Positions 9,843 through 19,702 of a stretch of 64,000 nucleotides of DNA are shown piece by piece. The position numbers and the translations under genes are program-made. Below the pieces are notes generated by a model. That model worked only from the letters and a program-made list of their open reading frames with translations. It had not been told where the DNA came from and did no database searches. Numbering within the stretch: position 1 is the stretch's first letter; each line of letters opens with the position of its first letter. This DNA is from CBFIJI01 sp965662885 (GTDB lineage Bacteria > Bacteroidota > Bacteroidia > Flavobacteriales > Flavobacteriaceae), in assembly GCA_965662885.1 (NCBI GenBank), contig CBFIJI010000001.1, positions 91,453 through 155,452 of the forward strand. The letters are read 5' to 3'.

Positions 9843-10844
9843 ATGAAGAACAAACAACAAATTTTAAAACACCGCCCTAAAGGGCTTCCAGAATTTGATA
9901 CTTGGGAACTTCGAGAGATAGAAACCCCTGACTTAATGGATGGGGAAATGCTGATTGAACAACATTATATTTCACTTGATCCTGCTATGCGTGGTTGGAT
10001 GAATGAAGTACGTTCCTATATTCCTCCTGTTGGATTGGGAGAAGTCATGCGAGCAGGTTCCATTGGGAAAGTAATTGCTACTTCTGGGGAAACTAAATTC
10101 CAAATTGGAGACTTTCTCTCTGGCTGGGGAGGTGTTCAGCAATATGTGATTAGTTCCGGTGAAGGATATTTTAAGGTAAACCACCACGATAAAGTTCCTT
10201 TAAGTGCATATATCGGTACCCTAGGGATGCCTGGGATGACGGCTTATTTTGGAATTTTAGAAGTTGCTGAATTAAAAGCTGATGATGTAGTTCTGATTTC
10301 AGGGGCTGCTGGAGCGGTAGGAAGTGTAGCTGGACAGTTAGCAAAAATTAAAGGTTGTACGGTTATCGGTATTGCAGGAGGTGCAGAAAAATGTCGTTAT
10401 CTCGTTGAAGAACTTGGTTTTGACGGTGCTGTTGATTATAAAAATGAAAGTGTTTCTCGAGGCATACGAAAGCTTTGCCCTAAAGGGATTGATGTTTATT
10501 TTGATAATGTAGGGGGAACTATTTTGGATAGTGCCTTGGCCAATATCAGAAAGAATGCTCGTATTGTAATTTGTGGGGCAATCTCACAATACAATTCCAC
10601 GGAGGTCGTAGGACCCAAAAATTATTTGTCTTTATTGGTAAATCGAGCCAGTATGAAGGGAATGGTGGTCTTGGATTATGCCAATCGCTACAAAGAAGCT
10701 GCAGCTCAGATGTCCCAGTGGATGGAAAGCGGAGCCCTTAAAAGTAAGGAAGATATTTACGAGGGGATCGAAAATTTTTACCCCACCTTTTTAAAACTTT
10801 TTAACGGGGACAAATTGGGGAAATTGATTCTAAAAGTCAATTAA
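9843..10844 (+). CDS. NADP-dependent medium-chain reductase (CurA / LTB4DH-like)
   Basis: The 333-residue enzyme belongs to the zinc-free medium-chain dehydrogenase/reductase group. ISLDPAMRGWM near the N-terminus and LGMPGMTAYFG are hallmarks of the leukotriene-B4 12-hydroxydehydrogenase / CurA family. GAAGAVGSVAGQ is the nucleotide-binding loop, and GIAGGAEKC suggests NADPH. The zinc ligands of alcohol dehydrogenases are absent. The likely reaction is reduction of alpha,beta-unsaturated ketones or aldehydes. Only 8 bases follow the DUF1080 gene, so the two probably form an operon, although a shared pathway is not obvious. Confidence 0.85.
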   Translation: MKNKQQILKHRPKGLPEFDTWELREIETPDLMDGEMLIEQHYISLDPAMRGWMNEVRSYIPPVGLGEVMRAGSIGKVIATSGETKFQIGDFLSGWGGVQQYVISSGEGYFKVNHHDKVPLSAYIGTLGMPGMTAYFGILEVAELKADDVVLISGAAGAVGSVAGQLAKIKGCTVIGIAGGAEKCRYLVEELGFDGAVDYKNESVSRGIRKLCPKGIDVYFDNVGGTILDSALANIRKNARIVICGAISQYNSTEVVGPKNYLSLLVNRASMKGMVVLDYANRYKEAAAQMSQWMESGALKSKEDIYEGIENFYPTFLKLFNGDKLGKLILKVN

Positions 10845-10867
10845 CAACCCTGTTTAGTCAGGAGGCC

Positions 10868-10905
10868 AACGATTTACTAACTATAAAATTAGTTAGTAAA
10901 TCGTT
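10868..10905. terminator. 15-bp perfect inverted repeat, probable bidirectional terminator
   Basis: AACGATTTACTAACT (10868-10882) is exactly complementary to 10891-10905, with an 8-base AT loop. It lies between the stop codons of the convergent reductase and epimerase genes. The flanking T tract is short, so it may be a weak terminator or an mRNA-stabilising hairpin. Confidence 0.65.
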
Positions 10906-10910
10906 TCACC

Positions 10911-11786
10911 TTAAACAACTTCTAAGCTAAAGTGACACTCAAAAACCTCCTCTTCTTTTAGAAGAATTCTACCCTGCTTTTCATTAAAATTTTTATGCTC
11001 TCCTCGTGTATCGGCAATACCGTACCAAGGTTCAATACATACAAAGGGTGCTTTTTTACCCGGTGGTGACCAGATACCCAAATAGGGGAAATTGGCAATA
11101 CCTACCTTAAGTTCAGCGGAATTGTTTTTATTTTTTATACTGAGGGTTTTTGATTTTGGGTCTTTAAAAATGAGCGCATCCTCTTCGAATAGCGCATCCG
11201 ATAGGGGGAGAGTTTTGGTGGCGTTTAAGAACTTACTTTCGGTTTGTCCTGACAGTAAGCCCTCCTCGAAAAGGATACGATCCAAGGTTTCTTCTCTTTC
11301 AAATTCTAAATAGTAATCTTCAAACTTTTCGTTATCTAGTAAAGGCACACGAAAACCTGGATGCGCTCCTATAGAAAAGGGAAGAATGCCTTGTGATTTA
11401 TTTTGAACTCGATAATTGATGATCAGTTTGTTTTTGATTAATTCATATCCAATCTGTAAGCTAAAATCAAAAGGGTATATTTTTTTTATGCTTGGATTAC
11501 TTAACAACTCAAAAGCTAAACTTGCTTCAGTTTGAGAAATAAGTTTAAATTCTTGATCACGGGCAAAACCATGTTGCGTCATTTTAAACGTTTGATTTTC
11601 GTGTTTATAGCTGTTGTTTTCAATTTGACCTACAATAGGAAAAAGTACTGGCGCATGTCTTCCCCAAAACTGAGAATTGGCCTGCCAGAGGTATTCTATA
11701 CCGTTGGTCTGATTGATAAGCTGTTGAAGTTCCGCTCCTTTTGAATGGACTACAAGAGAGATAAATTTATTCTTTAGACGATACAT
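10911..11786 (-). CDS. Aldose 1-epimerase family protein (LacX-like)
   Basis: This 291-residue cytoplasmic protein has the galactose-mutarotase fold. Family motifs are GRHAPVLFP, HGFARD, GAHPGF and CIEPWYG. The histidines of HGFARD and GAHPGF and the glutamate of CIEPW correspond to the catalytic and sugar-contacting residues. It resembles the LacX/YphB branch more than canonical GalM. The sugar is unknown. It appears monocistronic and is divergent from the monooxygenase gene at 11997. Confidence 0.8.
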   Translation of the reverse strand: MYRLKNKFISLVVHSKGAELQQLINQTNGIEYLWQANSQFWGRHAPVLFPIVGQIENNSYKHENQTFKMTQHGFARDQEFKLISQTEASLAFELLSNPSIKKIYPFDFSLQIGYELIKNKLIINYRVQNKSQGILPFSIGAHPGFRVPLLDNEKFEDYYLEFEREETLDRILFEEGLLSGQTESKFLNATKTLPLSDALFEEDALIFKDPKSKTLSIKNKNNSAELKVGIANFPYLGIWSPPGKKAPFVCIEPWYGIADTRGEHKNFNEKQGRILLKEEEVFECHFSLEVV

Positions 11787-11996
11787 TTTACTGCTTTTAG
11801 CAGTGTAAAAATATCATTTCTATCTAAAAAAAAGCGATTCATATAAAGCTTATTGGGATACGTTTTTTTTCAGCAGTTTTGTCCCTTTATTTTCAATTAA
11901 AAACAAGAATTCAGTATTATTTATGTCTTAAAATGGAGCATTTCTCTGTGAATAGTCTTATTTTTCAATTCAGAAAAAACGCTAATATTAAAATAA

Positions 11997-13154
11997 ATGA
12001 CCAAGCTAGAAGCAGAAATTCCCCCAGTATTTGAAGGAGCGGAGGTTTCGTGGTTTGCTCCTTTGTGCGATGGTGATGATGACTATTTGGGACATCGTAA
12101 TCCAGCGTATAAAAGTAGTTGGGAGAACACCTCAAGTATTGTCACTACTGCCGATCGTTTGGGGTATCGGAATGTCTTATGTCCTTCTTCATATCAAGTA
12201 GGACAAGACACCCTTTCCTTTGTGGCGGGAATGGCACCACGCACTGAACAAATCAATTTTTTGGCAGCAGTTCGGTGTGGGGAAGTTCATCCACCAATGT
12301 TAGCCCGAACCCTTGCAACTTTGGACCATATGTTAAAAGGGCGATTAACCATCAATATCATTTCTTCGGACTTACCTGGAACACAACTTGAATCTTCATT
12401 ACGTTATGCACGTTCTCGTGAGGTCATTGAAATTTTAAAACAAGCATGGACTCAGGAGGTCATCAATTTTAAAGGAGACTTTTACCAATTTCAGCTCCCT
12501 ACTGCTCCCTTAAAACCCTATCAACAAAATGGAGGGCCGTTGTTGTATTTTGGCGGCTATTCTCCAGCAGGAGTGGCCTTATGCGCGGAGCATTGTGATG
12601 TGTATTTGATGTGGCCAGAAACAGAAGCTAAGCTTCAAGGCTTGATGCAAACAATGACCACCCAAGCAGCAACTTTTGGTCGACAGGTTCAATTTGGTTT
12701 ACGTGTTCACGTCATCGTTAGGGAAACAGAATCGGAAGCCAAAGCCTATGCACAACACTTAATTTCTGATTTAGATTTGAAACAAGGAGAAGCCATTCGC
12801 AATAGGGCTCAAGATGCCAAATCTTTAGGAGTTGCCCGTCAGTCAGCCCTTCGAGAAGAAGCGGATAAAGATTTTTTTGTAGAACCAAATTTATGGACAG
12901 GAATTGGCTTGGCCCGCTCCGGTTGTGGGGCGGCTATAGTGGGTGACCCTGATCAAGTTTATCAAAAATTAGAACGCTATATGGCAATGGGAATTCGCTC
13001 CTTTATCCTTTCAGGTTATCCTCATCAACAAGAAGCTGACTTATTTGCCAAATATGTCCTGCCTCGTTTAAAAACAGTGTCTTTTCCTAAGATTTTTGGA
13101 CGGCTTCCAAATGAGGTCCCATCAACTCCCTTAGGCGCAGGGCCTAGAATTTAA
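11997..13154 (+). CDS. LLM-class flavin-dependent monooxygenase (SsuD-like)
   Basis: A 385-residue luciferase-like TIM-barrel protein. The arrangement EVSWFAPLCDGD, then AVRCGEVHPPMLARTLATLDHML, GRLTINIISSDLPG and finally GAAIVGDPDQV follows alkanesulfonate monooxygenase (SsuD) and related FMNH2-dependent enzymes. A partner flavin reductase is not encoded in the window. Five bases separate it from a sodium:solute symporter, so substrate uptake and oxidation are probably coordinated. The substrate could be a sulfonate, sulfone or another small organic compound. Confidence 0.85.
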   Translation: MTKLEAEIPPVFEGAEVSWFAPLCDGDDDYLGHRNPAYKSSWENTSSIVTTADRLGYRNVLCPSSYQVGQDTLSFVAGMAPRTEQINFLAAVRCGEVHPPMLARTLATLDHMLKGRLTINIISSDLPGTQLESSLRYARSREVIEILKQAWTQEVINFKGDFYQFQLPTAPLKPYQQNGGPLLYFGGYSPAGVALCAEHCDVYLMWPETEAKLQGLMQTMTTQAATFGRQVQFGLRVHVIVRETESEAKAYAQHLISDLDLKQGEAIRNRAQDAKSLGVARQSALREEADKDFFVEPNLWTGIGLARSGCGAAIVGDPDQVYQKLERYMAMGIRSFILSGYPHQQEADLFAKYVLPRLKTVSFPKIFGRLPNEVPSTPLGAGPRI

Positions 13155-13159
13155 TTCAG

Positions 13160-14701
13160 ATGATTGATTTTGCTATAGTTGTTGGTTATTTTATTGTTAT
13201 TTTCCTTGTGGCCATACGCGGCAGAGTATCGGCTAAAAGCTCCGCCGAGGCGTATTTTTTAAGTTCAAGAAATTTGTCTTGGTATTCGGTCGCTTTATCA
13301 ACCATTGCCACCAATATTCAAGGGTATCAGTTTTTAGGAATGATGGGCTCCGCCTATCTTTTTGGTTTGGCACAGGCCAGCTTGGAAATCAATGCAGTTC
13401 AAGGGCTGCTGATCGCAGCCTTTATTTTTGTCCCCTTTTATTTAAAGGAACGAATAACAACCATTACACAGTTTATTCAAATCAAATTAGGCAAGCGGGT
13501 AGCTCTTTTTTACTCGCTGGCCAATATTTCCTTATTCGCAACCATTACCTTGGGAGCTGCATTGTTTTGGGGAGCTTATGCTGCCGATATGGTCTTTGGG
13601 GAACAACTCGCCTTTATTCATCACAACCGAATTGTTCGTATTGCAATTTTGATCTTAGTTTTAGGCGTTTTTTCAGCGATTTACACCTATTTTGGTGGGC
13701 TTGCCGCTGTTGTAAAAACGGACTTAATTCAATTCTCTATTCTTTTGTTTGGAGGTATTGTTGTTTGTGTGATGGCAGTATATCATTTGGGGGGTTGGGA
13801 ACAGCTTTATATAAAAACTCCAGAGAAAATGCACCTACATCTCCCTGCAGATCACCCTACCTTACCATGGACACATATGTTAGGGTTGTTTTTTCTAAAC
13901 ATAAATTATTGGTGTGCCAATCAAACCGTTATGCAACGTGCCTTAGCGGCTAAAAGTCTTGGGCATGCACAAACAGGCTTGATGGTTGGGGGATTACTTA
14001 AATATTTTATGGCAGTGATTATTGTCATTCCTGGAATTGCTTTGTACGGTATTTTGGGGGATAGCCTGTCCGACCCAGATTTAGCTTTTCCTTATTTGGT
14101 CAAAACCTACTTGCCCGTGGGTTTAAAAGGGATTATCCTCTGCGGTCTTTTTGCTTCATTGATGAGTACGGTGGACTCTACTTTTAATTCATTGGCTACT
14201 CTATGGTCGGTGGATATTTACTCCAATTATCTCAATAAAAAAGCCACTGATTTTCAAAAAATTCAAGCAGGAAGAAAAGCCATTTTAGTCAGTTTGGGAA
14301 CAGCACTTTTGATGGGACTGATATTACTTTATCTAAAATTTGAAAACCCCAATACTGCTTTCACGCATACCTTAAACAACCTCAGGTATTTCATTAACTG
14401 TGGGATTGTAGTATTGATATGTAGTGCCGTTTTTATTGTTCGACCAAAAAAACAACGGGTCTTATTCGCTTTTTTAGTGACGATTCCAGTCAATATTTTA
14501 CTCAATTATTTATTTCCTGAGCTCAATTATTTTGTTCGTGCATTCTGTGTAATTGTTTTTGGGTTACTAATTGCTTTTGTGGGTAGTCAAAGTAAGTTAT
14601 TGCCTTTGGGAGAGCTGTTGAGCAGTTCCAAAAAAACATCCAAAGTTTGGGGGGTAGCATTACTAGTAAGCTTATTCATGATCCATCTGCTTTTTAGTTA
14701 A
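13160..14701 (+). CDS. Sodium:solute symporter (SSS family)
   Basis: The 513-residue protein has about 13 hydrophobic helices. The N-terminal signature SSRNLSWYSVALSTIATNIQG and the central LFASLMSTVDSTFNS segment, whose S/T residues correspond to the Na2 site, place it in the SSS (LeuT-fold) family. It follows the flavin monooxygenase by only 5 bases, which suggests import of that enzyme's substrate. Specificity cannot be deduced. It is convergent with the kinase-aminotransferase gene, with 26 bases between the stops and no visible terminator. Confidence 0.85.
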   Translation: MIDFAIVVGYFIVIFLVAIRGRVSAKSSAEAYFLSSRNLSWYSVALSTIATNIQGYQFLGMMGSAYLFGLAQASLEINAVQGLLIAAFIFVPFYLKERITTITQFIQIKLGKRVALFYSLANISLFATITLGAALFWGAYAADMVFGEQLAFIHHNRIVRIAILILVLGVFSAIYTYFGGLAAVVKTDLIQFSILLFGGIVVCVMAVYHLGGWEQLYIKTPEKMHLHLPADHPTLPWTHMLGLFFLNINYWCANQTVMQRALAAKSLGHAQTGLMVGGLLKYFMAVIIVIPGIALYGILGDSLSDPDLAFPYLVKTYLPVGLKGIILCGLFASLMSTVDSTFNSLATLWSVDIYSNYLNKKATDFQKIQAGRKAILVSLGTALLMGLILLYLKFENPNTAFTHTLNNLRYFINCGIVVLICSAVFIVRPKKQRVLFAFLVTIPVNILLNYLFPELNYFVRAFCVIVFGLLIAFVGSQSKLLPLGELLSSSKKTSKVWGVALLVSLFMIHLLFS

Positions 14702-14727
14702 GAGATGTAAGAAGTGTAAATCATGGA

Positions 14728-16974
14728 TTAATGCGACAGTGCATTATCCAGTGCAGCGACCACTTGAGCTGCATTTTCTTTGGTAAAGCACAAAGGGGGT
14801 TTTGTTTTAATAACATTGTCAAAAGGGCCGTCCGTACTGATAAGGATATACTGCTCTCGTAACGTATTTTTAACCTTTTTTGCCAATGTGGTAGCTGGTT
14901 TTCCTAAAGCGTCAAGCAATTCAACACCTAAAAATAAACCTTCCCCTCGAACAGCACCAATACAGGAATGGCGTTCTTTTAACTTGTTTAAAAGGGATTT
15001 ATAATACGTCCCAACTTCAAGGGCATTTTGTTGTAAGTTTTCTTCTTCAATTACATCAAGCACTGCCTCAGCTATGGCACAGGATACGGGATTTCCACCA
15101 AAAGAACTAAAAAACTCAACACCATTTTCAAAGGAAGCAGCAATGGCTTCTGTAGTAACAACAGCTCCCATAGGGTGTCCATTGGCCATCGGTTTACCTA
15201 GGATTACGATATCGGGAACAACCCCTTGAGATTCAAAGGCCCAAAAGGAGGAACCAATACGTCCAAAGCCAGTTTGTACTTCATCAACAATACACACCCC
15301 TCCTTGTTTTCTGATGAGAGGATATATTTTTTTTAAAAAATTTTCTGGCAGAGGAAGTTGCCCCGCACAACCTAAAATAGTTTCGCTGATAAAAGCAGCT
15401 ACCGGCTTTTTAAATTGATGGAGCTGTTCGGAGGCACTCGCAACAAGTTCTGTTGCTGAATAGGAAGGAGCTGATTTACTTCCTGCTGCTATTGGAAGTG
15501 GAAGGCTGAGGATGTGTTCTTGTTGTCCAAGGCCTTTGGGATGATTAAATTTATAGTCACTGATCTCAATTCCTATTTGTGTATGTCCATGATAACCGTG
15601 TTCCATCACCATTAGACCATGATGCTGGGTATGGGCTCGTGCCATTCGAATGGCCAAATCACTGGCTTCACTTCCTGAATTGACAAAGAAAATTTTATTT
15701 AGGCTTGGAGGTAGTTTTGCAAGTAGTTTGGAAGCATACCTTGGGAGTTGTTGATATAAATAGCGCGTGTTTGTGTTGAGTTTGGCCATCTGTTTTTGTC
15801 CGGCAGCTACGACTTTAGGATGGCAGTGTCCCACGTGGGGAATATTATTATAAGCATCTAGAAATGTATGGCCTTGGCGGTCATACATATATTGAAAAGC
15901 GGCTTTTTCCATAGCAATAGGAGTTTGATAACTCATTGAAATAAGCGGACTCATTACCTGATGGCGTTCTTCGATCATGGAAGAAATGGGAACTGCTTTA
16001 TGTGGAATAAATCCAACGGCTTTTCGAAAATGGTTGGTCGCTCTTTTTGGATGGATAGTTAGCCATCGGTTCAAGGTTTTCCATGCATTTTCTTCACTAC
16101 TGGTAATGTATTTATTTTCAGGATCTTGTTTTTTGGCATGTGCAGCATTACATACACTTTGGCAAAGCCGTAAGGCAATGGTCAGGTAAAGCACTTCAAT
16201 TTCTTCTTCGTGTAGGGGTAATTCTTTATGGTAGGAAACCAACAAAGAGGTCGCCCACTCGAGGGGTTGTTCCTTGTCATAACAGATATAAGTCATCGCA
16301 ATGGCTACTTCATTAATTAAATGCGAATAGGTGATATCACCGAAGTCAATAATCCCAACCGTTTTGTTGTTATGCGTTAATATATTCCATTCGTTGGCAT
16401 CGTTATGCAATGTTGCTTTTCGAAGTTTGGAGTATTGGGGAACCACTTCCATTTCGTATTGTTGAATAAAATAACGAACAAGATGTTGCTTTCTTTTGGT
16501 GGGAATATCTGGAATAAATGCTTTAAAAAGGAGATAGGATTCTAGATTCCATTCCCATGCTCTGGCTTTGATTTCAGGATGCGACCATCGCATAAGTTGT
16601 TTATTTAGCCGTGCAAGAAAAGTCCCCAAACTTTGGATTGTTTGATTGTCAGGAGTTATTTCTCCGAGAAAAGTACCTTCAAGATGATTGAGTAAACGGA
16701 TTATTTTAGGGTGTTCGTCCACAACAAGCACCTTGACATAGCTGCCATCAAGAAAAGGGATGGGAGTTGGATATACTCCCGGAGCCACTTGCGCTAAATA
16801 ATTTAGGGCTTCCACTTCCGCAGCGATCAACGGGAGTAAGGACTCATCTGTATAGCTTTTAAGAATATACTTTTTCCCAGAGGCTTCAAGCTGATAGTTT
16901 TCATTATCGTAGCCAACTATTTTTTCACTTTTTTGAAGATGTAAACCAAAATGCGTTAAAAGAAGTTCTTTCAT
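14728..16974 (-). CDS. Fusion of aminoglycoside-phosphotransferase-fold kinase and class III aminotransferase-fold phospho-lyase
   Basis: The 748-residue protein has two enzymes. Residues about 15-310 form an APH/choline-kinase-like domain with the Brenner motif LHNDANEWNIL (H190, D192, N197) and the Mg-binding IIDFGD (D210). Residues about 335-748 form a PLP class III aminotransferase fold with NSGSEA, the EVQTGFGRIG segment and the PLP lysine K594 in GKPMANGHP. Such fusions are known and are related to hydroxylysine kinase plus 5-phosphohydroxylysine or phosphoethanolamine phospho-lyase. The kinase would phosphorylate an amino alcohol and the lyase would remove phosphate and ammonia to leave an aldehyde. 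The exact substrate is unresolved. Confidence 0.82.
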   Translation of the reverse strand: MKELLLTHFGLHLQKSEKIVGYDNENYQLEASGKKYILKSYTDESLLPLIAAEVEALNYLAQVAPGVYPTPIPFLDGSYVKVLVVDEHPKIIRLLNHLEGTFLGEITPDNQTIQSLGTFLARLNKQLMRWSHPEIKARAWEWNLESYLLFKAFIPDIPTKRKQHLVRYFIQQYEMEVVPQYSKLRKATLHNDANEWNILTHNNKTVGIIDFGDITYSHLINEVAIAMTYICYDKEQPLEWATSLLVSYHKELPLHEEEIEVLYLTIALRLCQSVCNAAHAKKQDPENKYITSSEENAWKTLNRWLTIHPKRATNHFRKAVGFIPHKAVPISSMIEERHQVMSPLISMSYQTPIAMEKAAFQYMYDRQGHTFLDAYNNIPHVGHCHPKVVAAGQKQMAKLNTNTRYLYQQLPRYASKLLAKLPPSLNKIFFVNSGSEASDLAIRMARAHTQHHGLMVMEHGYHGHTQIGIEISDYKFNHPKGLGQQEHILSLPLPIAAGSKSAPSYSATELVASASEQLHQFKKPVAAFISETILGCAGQLPLPENFLKKIYPLIRKQGGVCIVDEVQTGFGRIGSSFWAFESQGVVPDIVILGKPMANGHPMGAVVTTEAIAASFENGVEFFSSFGGNPVSCAIAEAVLDVIEEENLQQNALEVGTYYKSLLNKLKERHSCIGAVRGEGLFLGVELLDALGKPATTLAKKVKNTLREQYILISTDGPFDNVIKTKPPLCFTKENAAQVVAALDNALSH

Positions 16975-17199
16975 ATCTGCTCAGGGGACTAAAAAATTAC
17001 CCTCCTCAAAGCTAATGAATCTTGTAAAACCTTTCTTAATTCCTTCTAGCGATTGATAACTTTTCAAAAAATATTTTGGATTTGGTAAAGAGTTTAAACG
17101 ACTTTAAATATTGGCTTATTGAGAAAGTCTGTTTTGCTTTTAAACATCATATTTTAATGAATATAAAAAAGAAACGTCATTATTGTCTCCTCGCAGTGA

Positions 17200-18288
17200 C
17201 TAAGTATTTAAATATTGAGTCAATAAATGGTGAAAATGATGCACTCCTTTTTCCCTACTTGGCGAAAATCGTCCTGTTTTGTAAAATTTAGAGTGTAATC
17301 CCTTGTGAACCCCTTCCACAACAAACTCATCTTCTCGTTCCACTTTGTCCAATAATGCACCTGCACCAACATCAAGTTTACTTTCGTCGTAAACATAGGT
17401 AATGAAGGATACTTTGGTTTTGTTTTTACTGATCGGTTTTACCACATTAATGGACAACCCCCAAGGATAAAAATTAAACATCATATTGGGAAATACCCAA
17501 TAGTAATAGGCAGAAACATTTTTTCCATTGTCTGGATGTCCTCCAGGCAGATCAAAGGTTTCTTCCGCTCCTTCAGAATACCCAATTTGTAGGTTGAGGT
17601 GTTTGTAAATTTTAGTAGTATAGCTCCCGTAGTCTAGGGCAGCATTTAAATCTTCATGGACGAAAGGAATGTGAAATCCTTCTAAATAATTATCGCAGTA
17701 TAAGGCCCAATGACAATTGACGATATAGTCTTTATTTCGAGAAGTATCCAGCTTAAATTCGTGTAAGGGTAAAAAACCAACTCGTTCATCCATCGTGTTT
17801 ATCACCTCTGAAAAGTCAAAACGAGGATCAAGCCCTACAAAAAGGTGATTGCTCCAATGGTGCATGGGAAATTGATGGAGGCTGTCACTCGGTCTTGGAA
17901 AATTTTGGGCTTCATTAAACTCAGGCATTGTTTTAAAGCGACCGTCTAAAAAAAAGCGTCTGCCGTGATACCCGCAAATTAATTGTTTGATTTTACCAGG
18001 ATGGTTTACAATAAGGTTGCCTCTGTGGGTGCATACATTGCTTAAACAAATAATTTGTTGATCAGTATTCCGAATAACCACTATGGGTTCATCAAGATAA
18101 TGCTCTAAGAGAACCAAAGGATAGGCGCTTTCCGATAGTGGTACCAAGGAATTACTGTCTCCGATCCATTGCCATGTTTTTTCAAAAACAGAAGATTGAA
18201 GTTGTTCAAAAACAATATCACTCCTGTAGAAACTAGCTGGTAGCGTTTCTGCCTTAGAAATGTCAGGGTCAATATAGAATTTTTCCAT
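17200..18288 (-). CDS. Rieske non-heme iron oxygenase, alpha-subunit type
   Basis: This 362-residue protein carries a Rieske [2Fe-2S] site, C86-x-H88 and C105-x-x-H108 (CTHRG and CGYHGRRF). It also has a mononuclear iron site in D199-N-Y-L-E-G-F-H206-x4-H211. This layout fits ring-hydroxylating oxygenases and the choline/betaine/carnitine-type Rieske oxygenases that act on quaternary amines. No reductase partner is encoded nearby. Its start is 2 bases from the stop of the upstream APC permease, so the two are almost certainly cotranscribed. Given its neighbours, an amine or amino-acid-derived substrate is more likely than an aromatic one (inference). Confidence 0.85.
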   Translation of the reverse strand: MEKFYIDPDISKAETLPASFYRSDIVFEQLQSSVFEKTWQWIGDSNSLVPLSESAYPLVLLEHYLDEPIVVIRNTDQQIICLSNVCTHRGNLIVNHPGKIKQLICGYHGRRFFLDGRFKTMPEFNEAQNFPRPSDSLHQFPMHHWSNHLFVGLDPRFDFSEVINTMDERVGFLPLHEFKLDTSRNKDYIVNCHWALYCDNYLEGFHIPFVHEDLNAALDYGSYTTKIYKHLNLQIGYSEGAEETFDLPGGHPDNGKNVSAYYYWVFPNMMFNFYPWGLSINVVKPISKNKTKVSFITYVYDESKLDVGAGALLDKVEREDEFVVEGVHKGLHSKFYKTGRFSPSREKGVHHFHHLLTQYLNT

Positions 18289-18290
18289 AA

Positions 18291-19532
18291 TTAGTATTTT
18301 TTCGAATCCTTATTGATACCAAAATAAAAAGGAATGCCGATAAAAAGCAAGAGTGTACCCCAGATAATCACTTCGAATCCACTTCCAAAAATAACCCATA
18401 CGCAAAAAATCATAGCAGCTACTGCTGTTATAATTTTTTTGGTGTTGCTAGGTGACTTTTTTGTTTTAAGAAGCAAAATCAAACTTAAAGCAGAAAGGAG
18501 GTAGGGCGTAAGTACCGAAAGCGTCGAAAGGTTCATCATAAAAGTAAACGTATTCACAAGGCTTTCCGAAAAACGTAAGCCCATGACCACAGATGCTAAC
18601 ACACTTGATAAAACAATACCGAGTAAGGGTGCATTATTTTTATTTGTTTTTTTAAAAAGCCGAGGAAATAATTGATCTTGAGCGGCTGCCATTGGAATTT
18701 TTCCTTGTATGAGAATCCAACCATTTAAAGCGCCTAAGGTAGCAATGATGGCTCCTGCTGCAACGATATAACCTGCTGCAGAACCCCAAAATAGTGTAGC
18801 AGCATCAGCAAAAGGGGCATTGGAGTGGGCCAACGTTTCCATGGGAATAATTCCCATGATGGCGACAGAACTTAAAATATAGGCAACAATAGTGATTAGC
18901 GTTCCAGTAATAGTTGCACGTTGAATCGTTTTTTCAGCATTTTTTGTATTAGCACTCGCTATTGAAGCACTTTCCATACCCAGAAACGCAAAGAGGGTGG
19001 CCGTTGTGGTGATTGTTATGGCACCAAAGTTGGTTTCATTGCTGCTATTAAAAACGGTAAAATGATCGAGATTGATATAGAAAATACCAATAAAACCCAC
19101 ACACAGTATCGGGGTTAATTTTAGAATGGTGGTAATTCGCTGAACCGCTGCAATGGTTTTTAAGGGTTTGGAATTGATCCAAGTAAACAACCAAATAACA
19201 CCTAATCCACAGCTAATGGCCGCAGGAGTATTGGTTTTAAGGAAGGGTAAGAAAACCTGAAGATAGCCTACAAAAGCGACAGCAATGGCTGCATTGGTGC
19301 ACCAAATGGACACCCAATATCCCCAAGCGACTAAGTAACCTAAAAAATTACCCAACCCCAAGCGGGTATATGCATAAGGACCTCCAATGGTGTTTGGAGC
19401 TATTTTTCCTAAATGCCCGAAAGTTATGGCTAAAAGCAGCGCCCCTAAAGAGGAACATAACCAACCAATAAGACTAATCCCGCCAAAGGCTGCCAAAGTA
19501 GCGGGAAGCAAAAAAATACCGGAGCCAATCAT
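18291..19532 (-). CDS. APC-family amino acid/amine permease with unresolved N-terminus
   Basis: The stretch MIGSGIFLLPATLAAFGG is the TM1 signature of APC-superfamily permeases, and about 12 helices follow. The ATG used here lies inside TM1. The same frame continues upstream to 19598 and encodes IGFWSSTALVTGN, which is the normal first half of TM1. That extension contains no ATG, GTG or TTG; only an ATT at 19587-19589 and an 8-A run (coding strand) near its start. So either a rare ATT start, a homopolymer frameshift/sequencing error, or a real N-terminal loss applies. It is cotranscribed with the Rieske oxygenase gene and probably imports its substrate. Confidence 0.8.
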   Translation of the reverse strand: MIGSGIFLLPATLAAFGGISLIGWLCSSLGALLLAITFGHLGKIAPNTIGGPYAYTRLGLGNFLGYLVAWGYWVSIWCTNAAIAVAFVGYLQVFLPFLKTNTPAAISCGLGVIWLFTWINSKPLKTIAAVQRITTILKLTPILCVGFIGIFYINLDHFTVFNSSNETNFGAITITTTATLFAFLGMESASIASANTKNAEKTIQRATITGTLITIVAYILSSVAIMGIIPMETLAHSNAPFADAATLFWGSAAGYIVAAGAIIATLGALNGWILIQGKIPMAAAQDQLFPRLFKKTNKNNAPLLGIVLSSVLASVVMGLRFSESLVNTFTFMMNLSTLSVLTPYLLSALSLILLLKTKKSPSNTKKIITAVAAMIFCVWVIFGSGFEVIIWGTLLLFIGIPFYFGINKDSKKY

Positions 19533-19702
19533 GTTTCCAGTGACTAAAGCAGTACTGGACCAAAAGCCAATTTTTTTTGAATTTGAAATATGCTTATTTT
19601 ATGATAAAGGTATTTAAAATTATTGGAAAGGTTTTTGGTTAAATTTAATTGAAAAACAAAAGAAGGGGCTTAGTGTTCCTAAAATTTTATAGGATTTAAT
19701 GT

